In this document: positions 18,091-26,876 of the stretch, in pieces | Numbering within the stretch: position 1 is the first letter of the stretch | Layout of the letters: every line of letters starts with the position of its first letter | Source of the DNA: Alteromonas oceanisediminis | GTDB lineage: Bacteria > Pseudomonadota > Gammaproteobacteria > Enterobacterales > Alteromonadaceae | Direction of reading: 5' to 3' | NCBI RefSeq assembly: GCF_018474025.1 | Contig: NZ_JAHCTA010000010.1 | Span: 1-64,000 of the forward strand | Length of the DNA: 64,000 nucleotides | Position numbers and translations under genes: made by a program | The notes under the pieces: model-generated | Databases searched by the model: none | What the model saw: only the letters and a program-made list of their open reading frames with translations | What the model was told of the DNA's origin: nothing

Positions 18091-18137
18091 TGAACGACTA
18101 TATTAACGTTTGAAACTGGATATTAAAGTTTGAAACT
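18091..18137 (+). repeat. Two opposed TnsB-like sites just outside the transposon end
   Basis: TATATTAACGTTTGAAACT (18099-18117) and GATATTAAAGTTTGAAACT (18119-18137) match the sites at the left end but point the other way and are only 20 bp apart, as in a Tn7 right end. If the first site kept the normal 8-bp offset, the terminus would be at 18091 (TGAACGAC), degenerate from TGT. This looks like a decayed right end of an older or neighbouring element, or a target-immunity remnant. Confidence 0.5.
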
Positions 18138-18182
18138 CAGACATGCAGGCTTTTAGGAGTTGCTCTTCACTTTCTTTAATTA

Positions 18183-18211
18183 AAAAAAACGAACCTTTCG
18201 GTTCGTTTTTT
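18183..18211. terminator. Strong bidirectional terminator
   Basis: A run of A, stem AACGAACC, loop TTTC, stem GGTTCGTT and a run of T form a hairpin with tails suited to both strands. It lies between the transposon end and the hsdM remnant and could end transcription from either side. Confidence 0.85.
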
Positions 18212-18235
18212 GTGCGCCCCACAAATGACGCTTAA

Positions 18236-18418
18236 CTAATCAAGAAAAGGATTTTCCTCAACGAGCGCATCTTCGACGCTTTCGAACTCTTCGAGCGTTG
18301 CCGTCAATAATTCAACTATTTCACTGGCAATAACCGCTGGAGGTTGAACCCTTTCGGTATCTTCAAGTGAATCATCCTTTAACCACGAGATATCAACGTC
18401 GGTCTTATCTCTTGTAAT
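18236..18418 (-). pseudogene. hsdM C-terminal remnant
   Basis: Sixty codons plus stop remain. The peptide starts [20 protein letters not shown], continues to PPAVIASEIVELL and ends EENPFLD, the typical tail of a type I HsdM methyltransferase (the DISWLKDDS...EIVE.LE pattern). It belongs to a different hsdM group from the intact gene at 4338. The upstream 90 percent is gone, replaced by an IS481-type fragment whose similarity begins at about 18419. It indicates that a second restriction locus once stood here. Confidence 0.75.
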
Positions 18419-18604
18419 AATGCCTCATCATCGTTCTTTTTCTTTTCAAGTGCCGCAACCTGTGCATCCGTGAGGATAATGCCTTCTTGGGCGACTTTTG
18501 CTTCCAACGCTTTCAGGCGCTTTTTGAAGTTTTCCAAATCGTGGCGTAGCCAGATTGAGTAAACCAGCTTTGTGTTTGATGACTGTGTTGTTAGTATGAA
18601 GCAT
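18419..18604 (-). pseudogene. IS481-type transposase remnant with internal deletion
   Basis: Minus-strand translation begins [16 protein letters not shown], the start of a common IS481-family transposase. After about 17 codons it jumps, with a frame change, to [20 protein letters not shown] and [17 protein letters not shown], which lie much further on in that protein, then breaks off into the hsdM tail. The catalytic DDE part is absent. A TGTCAGATCTGGTCGG motif at 18686-18701 resembles IS481 ends and may be the outer end of the element. No functional product is expected. Confidence 0.75.
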
Positions 18605-18733
18605 GAGAGTTACCTCTTTGTATGTTTTGATTAAAGATTCAGCACCTTTATCAAAACGGGTAACTCTCACCTTTTCAAGAAGCTGTGTCAGATCTGGTCG
18701 GAACTAATTCAAACTATTTTGTTAAATGCTGTG

Positions 18734-19267
18734 TTATCGAAAACCGACAATTCCCACTGTCAACGCTAGGTCGTTTGTTACATCAATTCCTCCGTCAACG
18801 TAAAGAAAATGATTTTTGTCAACGATGTACGCATATCCATTTTCCCTCGCAAGCAGTTTGATTGCATCGTTTAGTTTATTGTGAACAGTAGCAACTAGCG
18901 CTTGCTCCTTTGTTTTGAGATCGACCTCTGCTAGCAATAATTCCTGCTCTAAGTCATTGTATCTTTGTCTGATTTTTGTCTGCTCACGCAATATCTCACT
19001 TTGGTTTAGCAGCCCTTGTTCAATTTTGTTCTCAATTTGACTCTGATATTCTTTAAACTCTTCTTGTTTTTTTTCGAAGGTATTTTGAATAGATTTACTA
19101 TAGTTTCTAAGCTGTTTTGTTGCTTGTTTATATTCAACCATTTCCAACATGACTTTTTCATAATCGACATGCGCAATGGTTTGCGCCTGCACATTCGGAA
19201 TTAGCAGAAAGGAACAAGCTAGAATGGCGATACTGAAATTTTTCAAAATAAAATTCTCCTTATACAC
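18734..19267 (-). CDS. OmpH/Skp-family periplasmic protein
   Basis: The 177-residue protein has an N-terminal signal peptide (FSIAILACSFLLIPNVQAQT) and then the OmpH/Skp layout: a short strand segment beginning TIAHVDYEKVM, a long charged coiled coil (about 50-125, rich in E, K and Q) and a closing segment NGYAYIVDKNHFLYVDGGID. Skp-family chaperones hold unfolded outer-membrane proteins in the periplasm. It is not next to bamA or lpxD, so it is probably a paralogue rather than the housekeeping skp. It is the first gene beyond the scar at the transposon end. The 290 bp upstream of it (19268-19557) hold nothing I recognise. Confidence 0.8.
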   Translation of the reverse strand: MYKENFILKNFSIAILACSFLLIPNVQAQTIAHVDYEKVMLEMVEYKQATKQLRNYSKSIQNTFEKKQEEFKEYQSQIENKIEQGLLNQSEILREQTKIRQRYNDLEQELLLAEVDLKTKEQALVATVHNKLNDAIKLLARENGYAYIVDKNHFLYVDGGIDVTNDLALTVGIVGFR

Positions 19268-19557
19268 ATAAAAGTGATGTTGTGAAGTTATCGCAAACTT
19301 ATCGACTGAGTTGACAGGTATTAATATCGCTCAGTTACCTTCGACGCCTTTATCTGTCGCAAGTGTCGGAGGCAAGCGCCATCAGTACCCTAAACGGTTT
19401 TATCCTCCGCATCCACAGCCAATCGTCAAAGTAGATCGGACAGGGTCGCCGGCTGCGTTTTAAACAGTGCACTAAACATTTTTTCAGCCAGTGCTACACA
19501 CTATTTGGTCGACCATGATTTTTGAATGTCGAGGGCCTGTTGATATTCTCGCATTCG

Positions 19558-19974
19558 TTACTTCGTGCTTTTACTGTAACGTATTTCTATTTTGTCGAAG
19601 AACCCCCAGCTAGATTCGGCTTTAGACTCCCTGCTAGCGATGCCTTTCTCAATCATAACTTCATTATCAGAAGCCCAGTTTATGATGAGCTCGGAGATCT
19701 CAGGATGGCCATCAATGATGTAAATATTGCCCGCTTCATTCTCCAGCGTGTCATCAGCGTCAATGATGGAAACCTGAGTACTAAACCCCGTCATAGCGCC
19801 ACAATCGCGTTGAAACACGACGACTTTGAGATCTCCGTTAGGCGAGACTGTTTCAGAATAGATGTCGTTGCCGCACATGTCGCTCGTCACATAGACGAAC
19901 AGGCCCACCATCGCTATTGGAATACCAACAATCACTGATCCTGCACAAAGGACAACTTTCTTCCACGTTTTCAC
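19558..19974 (-). CDS. Small membrane-anchored protein, DUF5412-like
   Basis: The 138-residue protein has one N-terminal hydrophobic helix (VVLCAGSVIVGIPIAMVGLF) and a C-terminal periplasmic-looking domain beginning CGNDIYSETVSPNGDLKVVVF with a second Cys in FQRDCGA. The pattern SPNGDLKVVVFQRDCGATTGFSTQ recalls DUF5412-type proteins. No function is known. A plus-strand frame of equal length covers the same bases, but the hydrophobic N terminus and the matching direction of the neighbours favour this one. It lies 15 bp after the next gene in the minus direction, so the two may be co-transcribed. Confidence 0.65.
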   Translation of the reverse strand: MKTWKKVVLCAGSVIVGIPIAMVGLFVYVTSDMCGNDIYSETVSPNGDLKVVVFQRDCGAMTGFSTQVSIIDADDTLENEAGNIYIIDGHPEISELIINWASDNEVMIEKGIASRESKAESSWGFFDKIEIRYSKSTK

Positions 19975-19989
19975 TGGCGGGTAATCACC

Positions 19990-20286
19990 TTACAATTCGT
20001 GATCGCTTATCAGGTGTTCAGTTCGTTTCCTGTAGCTTTCTTCAAAGGCAACAATGGCGGCCATAACACCTGAAAAGAACAGCACCGATACTGCCATAGG
20101 AATTAAAGTGAGCATCGGAATCACACTAACGAGGCTGGCTGTCAAAAACCCTACCATAGACGCCACAATGGCTATGACCGTTAATAGAAAGCCTACATAA
20201 GCCGTTACTCTGGCGAGCAGCAATAACAATCCCAAATTATGCGTAGTTACGTTTGTATAAGGTTTCATTTGTACATCCTTTTCCAA
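19990..20286 (-). CDS. Small two-helix membrane protein
   Basis: Of 98 residues, most fall in two hydrophobic segments (LGLLLLLARVTAYVGFLLTV running into AIVASMVGFLTASL, and VIPMLTLIPMAVSVLFFSGV). They are followed by a charged tail (EESYRKRTEHLISDHEL). I recognise no family. It lies between the DUF5412-like gene and the DUF1801 gene in the same direction with short gaps (15 and 7 bp), which suggests one transcript. Confidence 0.55.
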   Translation of the reverse strand: MEKDVQMKPYTNVTTHNLGLLLLLARVTAYVGFLLTVIAIVASMVGFLTASLVSVIPMLTLIPMAVSVLFFSGVMAAIVAFEESYRKRTEHLISDHEL

Positions 20287-20293
20287 TTATTTT

Positions 20294-20725
20294 TTATGAT
20301 GGATATGTTGCGTTCATTTGTTCAAAGTCCAATGTAATGAGCGCCTCTAAAACGTTGAGGTTAACATCATCTAACTTGTTGATATATAGACATGATTTAC
20401 CCGTTTTGTGTTTACCCAATTGACTGAGCAACTCAGCCTTTTTAGCTTCCTCCATTCCTTTCATCAAGTAAATCGATAAGTTAGATTTACGTGGTGAAAA
20501 GCCGGTGCGCAAAAACTTGTGTTTTTTGCCGTTTGCGGTTGTGTAGTGATATTGACCATAACCTATAATTGAGGGGCCCCACATAACTGGCTCCATTTTC
20601 GTCACATCATGGTAGATTCTTAACAGCGTTTTCGCATCGTCACGCCTTTTTTCATTCTCAACGCCCTCTATAAATTGCTTCACCTGCTGCGTTGTAGGCT
20701 GAGTTTTATTTTGGCTCATTTGCAT
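20294..20725 (-). CDS. DUF1801-family protein
   Basis: The 143-residue protein has the DUF1801 (YdhG-like) pattern: VKQFIEGVENEKRRDDAKTL near the start, MWGPSIIGYGQYHYTTANGK in the middle and KTGKSCLYINKLDDVNL near the end. Structures of the group resemble the YjbR/CyaY fold, but no enzymatic role is established. An alternative ATG two codons later is equally possible. A purine-rich AAAAAAGG stretch precedes the start. Confidence 0.75.
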   Translation of the reverse strand: MQMSQNKTQPTTQQVKQFIEGVENEKRRDDAKTLLRIYHDVTKMEPVMWGPSIIGYGQYHYTTANGKKHKFLRTGFSPRKSNLSIYLMKGMEEAKKAELLSQLGKHKTGKSCLYINKLDDVNLNVLEALITLDFEQMNATYPS

Positions 20726-20762
20726 GTACCTTTTTTAATATTCGGGCCAATTTAACGCCCCG

Positions 20763-21506
20763 CTATGCTGACAACTGAAAAGCGCACATACCAACCGCAC
20801 TGGCCAGATTCAGCGACTCGATATCGCCCGTACCGGCGATCGTAAATGCCTTAGCGTTCAAACCCGCCAGTGTTGTTGCGGGCACACCACGCGCCTCGTT
20901 TCCAAATAAGTAACAGTCAAACGCTGAAAACGCCGGTGTGCGGATACTGTCACCTTGCAGATCTAGATAGGCAAAGCGTTCAAACCGTGCTTGCAGCGTG
21001 TCCAAAGACACATCGAGTTCCATCGGTACATGAAAAATAGCGCCCATGCTCGCTCGCACCACTTTAGGATTGAAGGGGTCGACGCTGTTTGGGCTAAGGA
21101 GCAACTGGAATCCACCAAACCAGGCTAGGCTGCGAAGAATCGTGCCGAGATTACCCGGGTCCTGTGGTTCATACAGATAGATACAACGCCTATCCTGCCC
21201 TACCGACATGCTGCTATCCGGCACCTTGGTGATGGGTACGCACGCAACCACACCTTGAGGCGTTTTCGTGTCACTGATGTGAGCCATGTGTTTTTCGCTT
21301 ACCGTAATCGTTTCAAACACAGTGAGGGCATTTTTAGTCTTAGCGCGATAGGCCTCTGTCACGTACACCGTTATACCGCTGCGTTCAGCATTGTGACCAT
21401 AGGCTTTTGACAGCTCTAATAACAGATGTTCGCCTTCAACGAGGTAGTAGCCAAACTGAGTGCGATATTTCTTTTGATGAAGTTTTTTGAGGTCATCGAG
21501 CTTCAT
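20763..21506 (-). CDS. TrmH/SpoU-family RNA 2'-O-methyltransferase
   Basis: The 247-residue protein has an N-terminal substrate-binding segment (YLVEGEHLLLEL) and a C-terminal SPOUT knot. The three SpoU motifs are readable: PQDPGNLGTILRSLAWFG, YLFGNEARGVP, and IESLNLASAVGMCAFQL. These enzymes methylate ribose 2'-OH in rRNA or tRNA using S-adenosylmethionine. The particular target cannot be told from sequence; it resembles the TsnR/YsgA-like branch rather than TrmH or RlmB themselves. It is divergent from rlmE. Confidence 0.88.
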   Translation of the reverse strand: MKLDDLKKLHQKKYRTQFGYYLVEGEHLLLELSKAYGHNAERSGITVYVTEAYRAKTKNALTVFETITVSEKHMAHISDTKTPQGVVACVPITKVPDSSMSVGQDRRCIYLYEPQDPGNLGTILRSLAWFGGFQLLLSPNSVDPFNPKVVRASMGAIFHVPMELDVSLDTLQARFERFAYLDLQGDSIRTPAFSAFDCYLFGNEARGVPATTLAGLNAKAFTIAGTGDIESLNLASAVGMCAFQLSA

Positions 21507-21646
21507 AAACGGGCGGTGCTGTAGGATCGTGATTCAGTGTGGTTAAGGTTATCACGACTCTTGCCTCAGCGCGTCGTTCGGTTGCAAATCACTGATGCGG
21601 GGCTACAATAGCGCGGTCTCAGCGATACTCACAACAGGCTCATGCT

Positions 21647-22267
21647 ATGGCGCGTTCTAAAACCAGTAAAAAATGGCTCGATGAGCACGTTAATGACCCC
21701 TACGTGAAAAAAGCGCAGGCCGACGGCTATCGCTCCAGAGCAAGCTATAAGCTGTTAGAAATTAATAATAAAGATAAACTCTACAGCGCGGGCAGTGTGG
21801 TGGTCGATTTGGGCTCAGCGCCGGGGGGGTGGTCACAAATTGTTGCACCTGTGGTGGGGGATAAGGGCAAGGTGATTGCGTCTGACATCCTGCCGATGGA
21901 CAGCATCATCGGTGTCGACTTTATTCAGGGCGACTTTACTGAGGAAGCGGTTTACGACGCCATTCTAAACGCACTCGGTGATCGTAAGGCGGATGTGGTG
22001 ATATCCGATATGGCACCCAATATGAGTGGCGTGAATACCACTGATCAGTACAGTTCGATGTATTTGGTTGAGCTAGCACTTGATATGGCTCGCAATGTAT
22101 TGCGTGCAAATGGCGCTTTTTGTGCAAAGGTCTTTCAGGGTGTTGGCTACGAAGAGTACGTCAAGGACGTGCGCAGTTCGTTTAAGCAGGTATTTGTACG
22201 AAAACCTGCCGCATCCAGACCCCGCTCACGCGAAGTCTACCTTGTTGCAAAAGGTTTTAAAGGGTAA
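21647..22267 (+). CDS. rlmE: 23S rRNA U2552 2'-O-methyltransferase RlmE (FtsJ)
   Basis: RlmE methylates U2552 in the A loop of 23S rRNA late in 50S assembly. The 206-residue length fits E. coli RlmE (209). The opening [20 protein letters not shown], the [12 protein letters not shown] segment with the first catalytic Lys, the S-adenosylmethionine loop [20 protein letters not shown] with the catalytic Asp, and KVFQG with the second catalytic Lys are all present. [11 protein letters not shown] near the end holds the catalytic Glu. ftsH does not follow here, unlike in E. coli. Confidence 0.95.
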   Translation: MARSKTSKKWLDEHVNDPYVKKAQADGYRSRASYKLLEINNKDKLYSAGSVVVDLGSAPGGWSQIVAPVVGDKGKVIASDILPMDSIIGVDFIQGDFTEEAVYDAILNALGDRKADVVISDMAPNMSGVNTTDQYSSMYLVELALDMARNVLRANGAFCAKVFQGVGYEEYVKDVRSSFKQVFVRKPAASRPRSREVYLVAKGFKG

Positions 22268-22273
22268 TAGCGC

Positions 22274-22600
22274 TTATTCACCTTCCAGCAATTGGCGCTT
22301 GTTCTCTACCCCGTTCCATTCATCCGCATCGTCAGGCGGCGCTTTTAATTCAGTGATGTTAGGCCAGGTTTGGCTGAGTTCAGCATTGAGCAAAAGGTAT
22401 TCTCCGTGCTCGGCTGGTAACTCAGTGTCCTGAAAAATGGCATCCGCCGGGCACTCCGGAACGCACAATGCGCAATCGATACAAATGGCAGGGTCAATCA
22501 CTAAGAAATTAGGCCCTTCGAAGAATGCGTCCACCGGGCACACCGCTACGCAATCGGTGTATTTACACTTGATGCAGTTGTCAGTCACTACAAAGGTCAT
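22274..22600 (-). CDS. fdxA: Seven-iron ferredoxin FdxA
   Basis: The 108-residue protein carries two cluster motifs: [19 protein letters not shown] for the mixed 3Fe/4Fe site, and [16 protein letters not shown] for the second 4Fe-4S site. The C-terminal extension of about 50 residues with no Cys is typical of FdxA-type ferredoxins. It acts in cytoplasmic electron transfer; the partner enzyme is not indicated by context. It converges on rlmE with a 6-bp gap. Confidence 0.93.
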   Translation of the reverse strand: MTFVVTDNCIKCKYTDCVAVCPVDAFFEGPNFLVIDPAICIDCALCVPECPADAIFQDTELPAEHGEYLLLNAELSQTWPNITELKAPPDDADEWNGVENKRQLLEGE

Positions 22601-22765
22601 GCGTGTTAGCTTTGGTTAAGGGGAAATGCCGCTAAGTGTAAAGTAGCGTTTTGAAAACTCAAGCGAGGAAACGTCGATTTACCTACCTAAAGCGAATCAA
22701 CTACACTAAACTGCACGCCCCCTGCTGGGGAGACTATTTAGCGCCACTCAAGAGTAACTGATTTT

Positions 22766-24442
22766 ATGCTGCGTTTAACTGACATCAAATTACCATTGGA
22801 TCATGACACGCTTGCGCTGGAGCAAGCTATTCTGACGAAACTCAAGATTGATAAGACGCAGTTACGCTCATTTGATGTGTTTAAGCGTGGCTACGACGCG
22901 CGCAATAATCGGGATATTCAACTGATTTACACATTGGATGTAGACGTTGAAAACCCAGCAGAATTGTTATCACAGTTTGCTCAGGATCCACGCGTTCGCG
23001 TTACACCGGACATGCGCTATCAGTTTGTAGCTCACGCGCCGCCCACAATCACATCTCGTCCGGTCGTGGTAGGGTTGGGCCCATGTGGGTTGTTTGCAGC
23101 ATTAATTCTGGCACAAATGGGATTCAAGCCCATCGTGTTAGAACGCGGTAAAGCTGTGCGAGATCGCACCAAAGACACGTTTGGGTTTTGGCGCAAAAAA
23201 CCGCTTGATCCCGAATCCAATGTGCAGTTTGGTGAGGGGGGCGCGGGCACATTCTCTGATGGGAAATTGTATAGCCAAGTGAAAGACCGCAAGCACTATG
23301 GCCGCAAAGTGCTGCATGAATTTGTGGTTGCCGGCGCGCCGGAAGAAATCATGTACGTCAGTAAACCCCACATTGGTACATTTAAACTGGTCAATATGGT
23401 CGAAAAAATGCGCGAGCAAATTATCGCACTGGGCGGTGAGATCCGTTTCAGCACGCGCGTTGATTCATTCGATTTGGTTCCCGATGACGCCGCTGAAAAC
23501 GCTGCACAGGATCAGGCTATTTCAAACTTGAGCCTGCGCGGATTGCACCTGTCGACTGGCGACTATCTGCCATGCTCACAAGTGATTTTGGCCGTCGGAC
23601 ACAGTGCCAGAGATACCTTTCAAACCTTATACGACCAAGGCGTGTATGTGGAAGCAAAGCCGTTTTCAATTGGCTTTCGGATTGAGCATGAACAAAGCAT
23701 GATTGACCGATGCCGATTTGGTGACAATGCTGGCCATCCGATTTTAGGCGCAGCCGATTATAAACTGGTACATCACTGCGACAATGGTCGTACCGTGTAT
23801 AGCTTTTGTATGTGCCCTGGTGGCACCGTCGTCGCAGCAGCATCGGAACCGGGTCGGGTTGTGACCAACGGCATGAGCCAATACTCGCGCCATGAGCGCA
23901 ACGCAAATAGCGCTATTGTCGTTGGCATCACGCCAGAGCAAGATTTCCCCGGCCACCCACTGGCGGGTATTGAACTGCAACGCAAGCTTGAAGCGCTGGC
24001 CTATCAGGCGGGCGGTGAGAATTATCATGCGCCCGCTCAGTTGATTGGTGACTTTCTGGCAGGTCGACCGAGCAATGAACTGGGCGAGGTCAAACCCTCT
24101 TACACGCCGGGCATTACGTTGACTGATTTAAGCACGGTTGTACCCGACTATGTGACAGAGTCTATTCGTGAAGCCATACCGGCATTTGACCGTCAGATCA
24201 GCGGTTTCGCCAAGCAGGATGGATTGCTGACCGGTGTGGAAACACGCACGTCCTCTCCAGTTTGTGTGAAGCGTGGCGCTGACTATCAAAGTATCAATGT
24301 AAAAGGGCTATATCCGGCGGGCGAAGGCGCGGGTTATGCCGGTGGGATCTGGTCTGCAGGGATCGATGGTATCCGTGTTGCCGAAGCGTTGGCGTTGGCA
24401 CATCCCGAGGCTCAGCCTGCGAATCTGAACGGCGAGAACTAA
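22766..24442 (+). CDS. COG2509-type FAD-dependent dehydrogenase
   Basis: The 558-residue protein starts with an N-terminal appended domain (LRLTDIKLPLDHD...DVFKRGYDARN), then a Rossmann FAD motif (VVVGLGPCGLFAALILAQMG...LERGK). It continues with the conserved NVQFGEGGAGTFSDGKLYS, a mid-chain CPGGTVVAAASE and a closing YPAGEGAGYAGGIWSAGIDG. These are features of the uncharacterised FAD-dependent dehydrogenases grouped as COG2509. The substrate is not known. It stands alone between fdxA and ylqF. Confidence 0.9.
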   Translation: MLRLTDIKLPLDHDTLALEQAILTKLKIDKTQLRSFDVFKRGYDARNNRDIQLIYTLDVDVENPAELLSQFAQDPRVRVTPDMRYQFVAHAPPTITSRPVVVGLGPCGLFAALILAQMGFKPIVLERGKAVRDRTKDTFGFWRKKPLDPESNVQFGEGGAGTFSDGKLYSQVKDRKHYGRKVLHEFVVAGAPEEIMYVSKPHIGTFKLVNMVEKMREQIIALGGEIRFSTRVDSFDLVPDDAAENAAQDQAISNLSLRGLHLSTGDYLPCSQVILAVGHSARDTFQTLYDQGVYVEAKPFSIGFRIEHEQSMIDRCRFGDNAGHPILGAADYKLVHHCDNGRTVYSFCMCPGGTVVAAASEPGRVVTNGMSQYSRHERNANSAIVVGITPEQDFPGHPLAGIELQRKLEALAYQAGGENYHAPAQLIGDFLAGRPSNELGEVKPSYTPGITLTDLSTVVPDYVTESIREAIPAFDRQISGFAKQDGLLTGVETRTSSPVCVKRGADYQSINVKGLYPAGEGAGYAGGIWSAGIDGIRVAEALALAHPEAQPANLNGEN

Positions 24443-24459
24443 TCCACTAATGCACGGCA

Positions 24460-25482
24460 TTAGCCACCGCGCTTTTTGTTCTGATGTTCAGCTTTCATGC
24501 GCTGGCTTTGCGCTGCACGTTTCTCAGTGCGCTTTTCTTTGCGGTCTTTTTTATCTGGCGTCAGAGAGCCGGTCTTAAAGCGCGCTTTACGCTTCGCTTT
24601 ATCAGCGCGTTTTTTCTCGGCAGCTTCCGCCATTGCTCGCTCTTCCTTCACCAGCATCTCAGGGGTTTCAAGGCTGATCCGACCTAATTTCCCCGATTGA
24701 AGCTCGTGTAGCAGTACTTCGCAAATTTTATGTAAGTTCACCCTGCCGCCTCTCATTATGGCGCCACGTGAGCGCGCCGCTGCTTCCAGAAATTCGATTT
24801 CTGTGTCTGCAATCTGATCGAGTTTAAAGCGTGTCTTTAGCGCATCAGGGTAGGCTTTAATGAGGTAATCGGCCGCGTAAAACCCGACGTCATCGTACTC
24901 CATCGCAGTGTTCTTCACCGCGCCAGAAGCCGCTAAGCGATAGATTGAATGCGGGTTTTCAAGCTTCGGCCACAGCACACCCGGCGTATCAAACAGAACG
25001 ATACCGCTACCAAGATTGATACGCTGCTGCGCCTTGGTCACCGCGGGTTCGTTGCCGGTTTTGGCAATAGTACGTTCAGCCAGAATATTGATCAAAGTAG
25101 ACTTGCCCACATTAGGAATGCCAGTGATCATGGCATTAATATTCTTGGTCGAGGCATCCCTTTGCGCGCAAATAGAACGAACTAAATCCATGATTTGCTT
25201 TGTATTAGCGGGATCATCACTGGATGTCGTAAGCGTCTTGACCCCGCGCTCGGCTTCCAGATGAGCCTGCCACTTGGCCGTTATTTCCGGATCGGCTAAA
25301 TCGAACTTATTCAGGATCTTTAAGCACGGCTTATCACCGCGAATCTTAGCGATTTCAGGGTTTTCACTGGAATAAGGAATACGGGCATCAAGTACTTCAA
25401 TTAAAATATCGACCTGAGTAAGCGACTCTTTTATCTCTTTAAGGGCTTTGTGCATGTGCCCCGGAAACCATTGTAACGCCAC
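24460..25482 (-). CDS. ylqF: YlqF/RbgA-type circularly permuted GTPase
   Basis: The 340-residue protein begins with the signature LQWFPGHMHKALKEI. The GTPase motifs occur in permuted order: G4 NKFD comes before G1 GIPNVGKST, then the G3 FDTPGVLWP motif. A helical region follows, and the last 70 residues are strongly basic (many K and R), suited to rRNA binding. Members assist assembly of the large ribosomal subunit. The basic tail is longer than in Bacillus RbgA. Confidence 0.93.
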   Translation of the reverse strand: MALQWFPGHMHKALKEIKESLTQVDILIEVLDARIPYSSENPEIAKIRGDKPCLKILNKFDLADPEITAKWQAHLEAERGVKTLTTSSDDPANTKQIMDLVRSICAQRDASTKNINAMITGIPNVGKSTLINILAERTIAKTGNEPAVTKAQQRINLGSGIVLFDTPGVLWPKLENPHSIYRLAASGAVKNTAMEYDDVGFYAADYLIKAYPDALKTRFKLDQIADTEIEFLEAAARSRGAIMRGGRVNLHKICEVLLHELQSGKLGRISLETPEMLVKEERAMAEAAEKKRADKAKRKARFKTGSLTPDKKDRKEKRTEKRAAQSQRMKAEHQNKKRGG

Positions 25483-25600
25483 GTTAACTGCCTTTTACGT
25501 CAAACTGATCGCTAGTTTACTGGATTATTGCGCACAGTGCTGCAATGGATAAATGAAGACTCACACAGAAACTAAGACGTGTTGCCTTGCCAGTGCCGAG

Positions 25601-26290
25601 TTAGCGGCACACGAATGAACCACCAAAGTCGAAGTGGAAATGGTTGGCATGTTGCGCATTATACTCCGGCCCTAATACGGTTTTAAAATAGTCACAGGCT
25701 GACGCATGCATCGCTCGCACGAATTCACCTTCTGGTGTTGCCTCGGGCCAATCGTCGAGTACCGATATCTCTGTGTTGTCAGCCAGTTGAAAGCCGGCAA
25801 TATCAATCGCGTTGGCGTAAGCGTGTTCGCTGCGCCTTCCTGTTCGAGCATTATTGATATTCCTGCACGCGTAGGTGCCATAGTGGCGAATGCGCTGAAC
25901 ATCTTGACCTAAATACGTCTGAGCCAACGGCAACACTGCATGACGTTCCCACAGTAGCAAACTCACCAATGCCGGACAGGTAAGGCGAATATCTCCCCCA
26001 TAGGAAATACCCGATTGCTTAAGCACTGCCGCGTTTTTAAAGCCACACGACTCACCGGTTTCACGATCGGTGATACGCTCGTAGTTCACACCGCTGTTCG
26101 ATAGCACCTCGAAGCAATCTTCTGGCGCGTTTTTCAGTTGCATAATTTTAAATTTGGTGACAAATGTGGGTTGCGAATCCATATTCAATACGGCCCACGG
26201 GTTGTAACGATCCGGCAGATACTGGTAAGCCAAGAAGCCAAGCCCAGCAATCATCAGGGCAATACCCAAAAGGATGAACCATCGCCGCAT
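25601..26290 (-). CDS. Extensin-like C-terminal domain protein
   Basis: The 229-residue protein has an N-terminal membrane anchor (WFILLGIALMIAGLGFLAY) and then the bacterial extensin_C pattern: LTCPALVSLLLWERHAVLP, HYGTYACRNINN, RRSEHAYANAIDIAGF and a final HANHFHFDFGGSFVC. The His and Asp residues match the peptidase-like metal site of this fold (related to D-Ala-D-Ala carboxypeptidase-type domains), so action on the cell wall is plausible. Four Cys may form disulfides in the periplasm. The exact reaction is not known. Confidence 0.85.
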   Translation of the reverse strand: MRRWFILLGIALMIAGLGFLAYQYLPDRYNPWAVLNMDSQPTFVTKFKIMQLKNAPEDCFEVLSNSGVNYERITDRETGESCGFKNAAVLKQSGISYGGDIRLTCPALVSLLLWERHAVLPLAQTYLGQDVQRIRHYGTYACRNINNARTGRRSEHAYANAIDIAGFQLADNTEISVLDDWPEATPEGEFVRAMHASACDYFKTVLGPEYNAQHANHFHFDFGGSFVCR

Positions 26291-26311
26291 AAACTCTGCC
26301 TAAATCACGTT

Positions 26312-26875
26312 CTAGTCGGTTATTGTGAGATCTAATTCGATCTCACGGCTAACCCATTCCGCATCGGGGTCAGACTCTTTGCCAATATCAAACGCAAGGC
26401 GGTCAACGCGGATGGTCGCGGTCATTGCGTTTTCGGCGTCATTCATCAGTTCAAAGCTGACCGGATTGGTGACCCCTCTTAATGTTAGATCGCCGGTTAT
26501 GGCGTAGCCCTTTGAGGTCGTCTTAATAGCCGTAGACGTGAAGCGCCCTTGCGGATGATTCTCCGTATCGAACCAATCTCCCTCTGGCAATGTACTGTCG
26601 TAGGTACGGTCGCCGGTTTTTGCCGAGCCAAGATCAAAGGTTGCCGTGATCTGCGGGTTATCCGCGGGCGGTAAAACCAGCGTTGCTTGCCAATTGTCGA
26701 ACTTGCCTTCAAAACGCATACCGGCATGCTCACCACGGAATATAAGTGTGCTGTTGGCGTCGCTGGCGTTGATAGTATTGGCAGTTGCAAACGGTGCGCT
26801 CATCAATATAACCATTGTTAGCCATAAGCACCGGCAACGTACAGGGAAGTCTTTTGATAGAAGACGATTGAGCAT
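26312..26875 (-). CDS. YceI-family periplasmic protein
   Basis: The 187-residue protein has a basic N terminus and signal-like hydrophobic stretch (LWLTMVILMSAPFATANT) followed by a lipocalin-like YceI domain with WFDTENHPQGRFTSTAI and GDLTLRGVTNPVSFEL. YceI proteins bind isoprenoid or similar lipophilic molecules. It starts one base after the cytochrome b561 stop, so the two are co-transcribed. YceI genes often pair with cytochrome b561 genes. Confidence 0.9.
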   Translation of the reverse strand: MLNRLLSKDFPVRCRCLWLTMVILMSAPFATANTINASDANSTLIFRGEHAGMRFEGKFDNWQATLVLPPADNPQITATFDLGSAKTGDRTYDSTLPEGDWFDTENHPQGRFTSTAIKTTSKGYAITGDLTLRGVTNPVSFELMNDAENAMTATIRVDRLAFDIGKESDPDAEWVSREIELDLTITD

Positions 26876-26876
26876 G

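Noticed and set aside
17890-18240. Possible CRISPR array because of repeated 19-bp units before 18140
   Set aside because: The units differ in sequence and spacing and match TnsB-binding sites of a Tn7 end; no cas genes are present.
18705-18723. A further TnsB-like site (AACAAAATAGTTTGAATT on the minus strand)
   Set aside because: It resembles some Tn7-L sites, but it lies alone, next to a candidate IS481 end, without a TGT terminus at the proper distance, so chance is likely.
19522-19938. Plus-strand frame of 138 codons
   Set aside because: It is the complement of the membrane-anchored DUF5412-like gene, lacks a ribosome site and runs against its neighbours.
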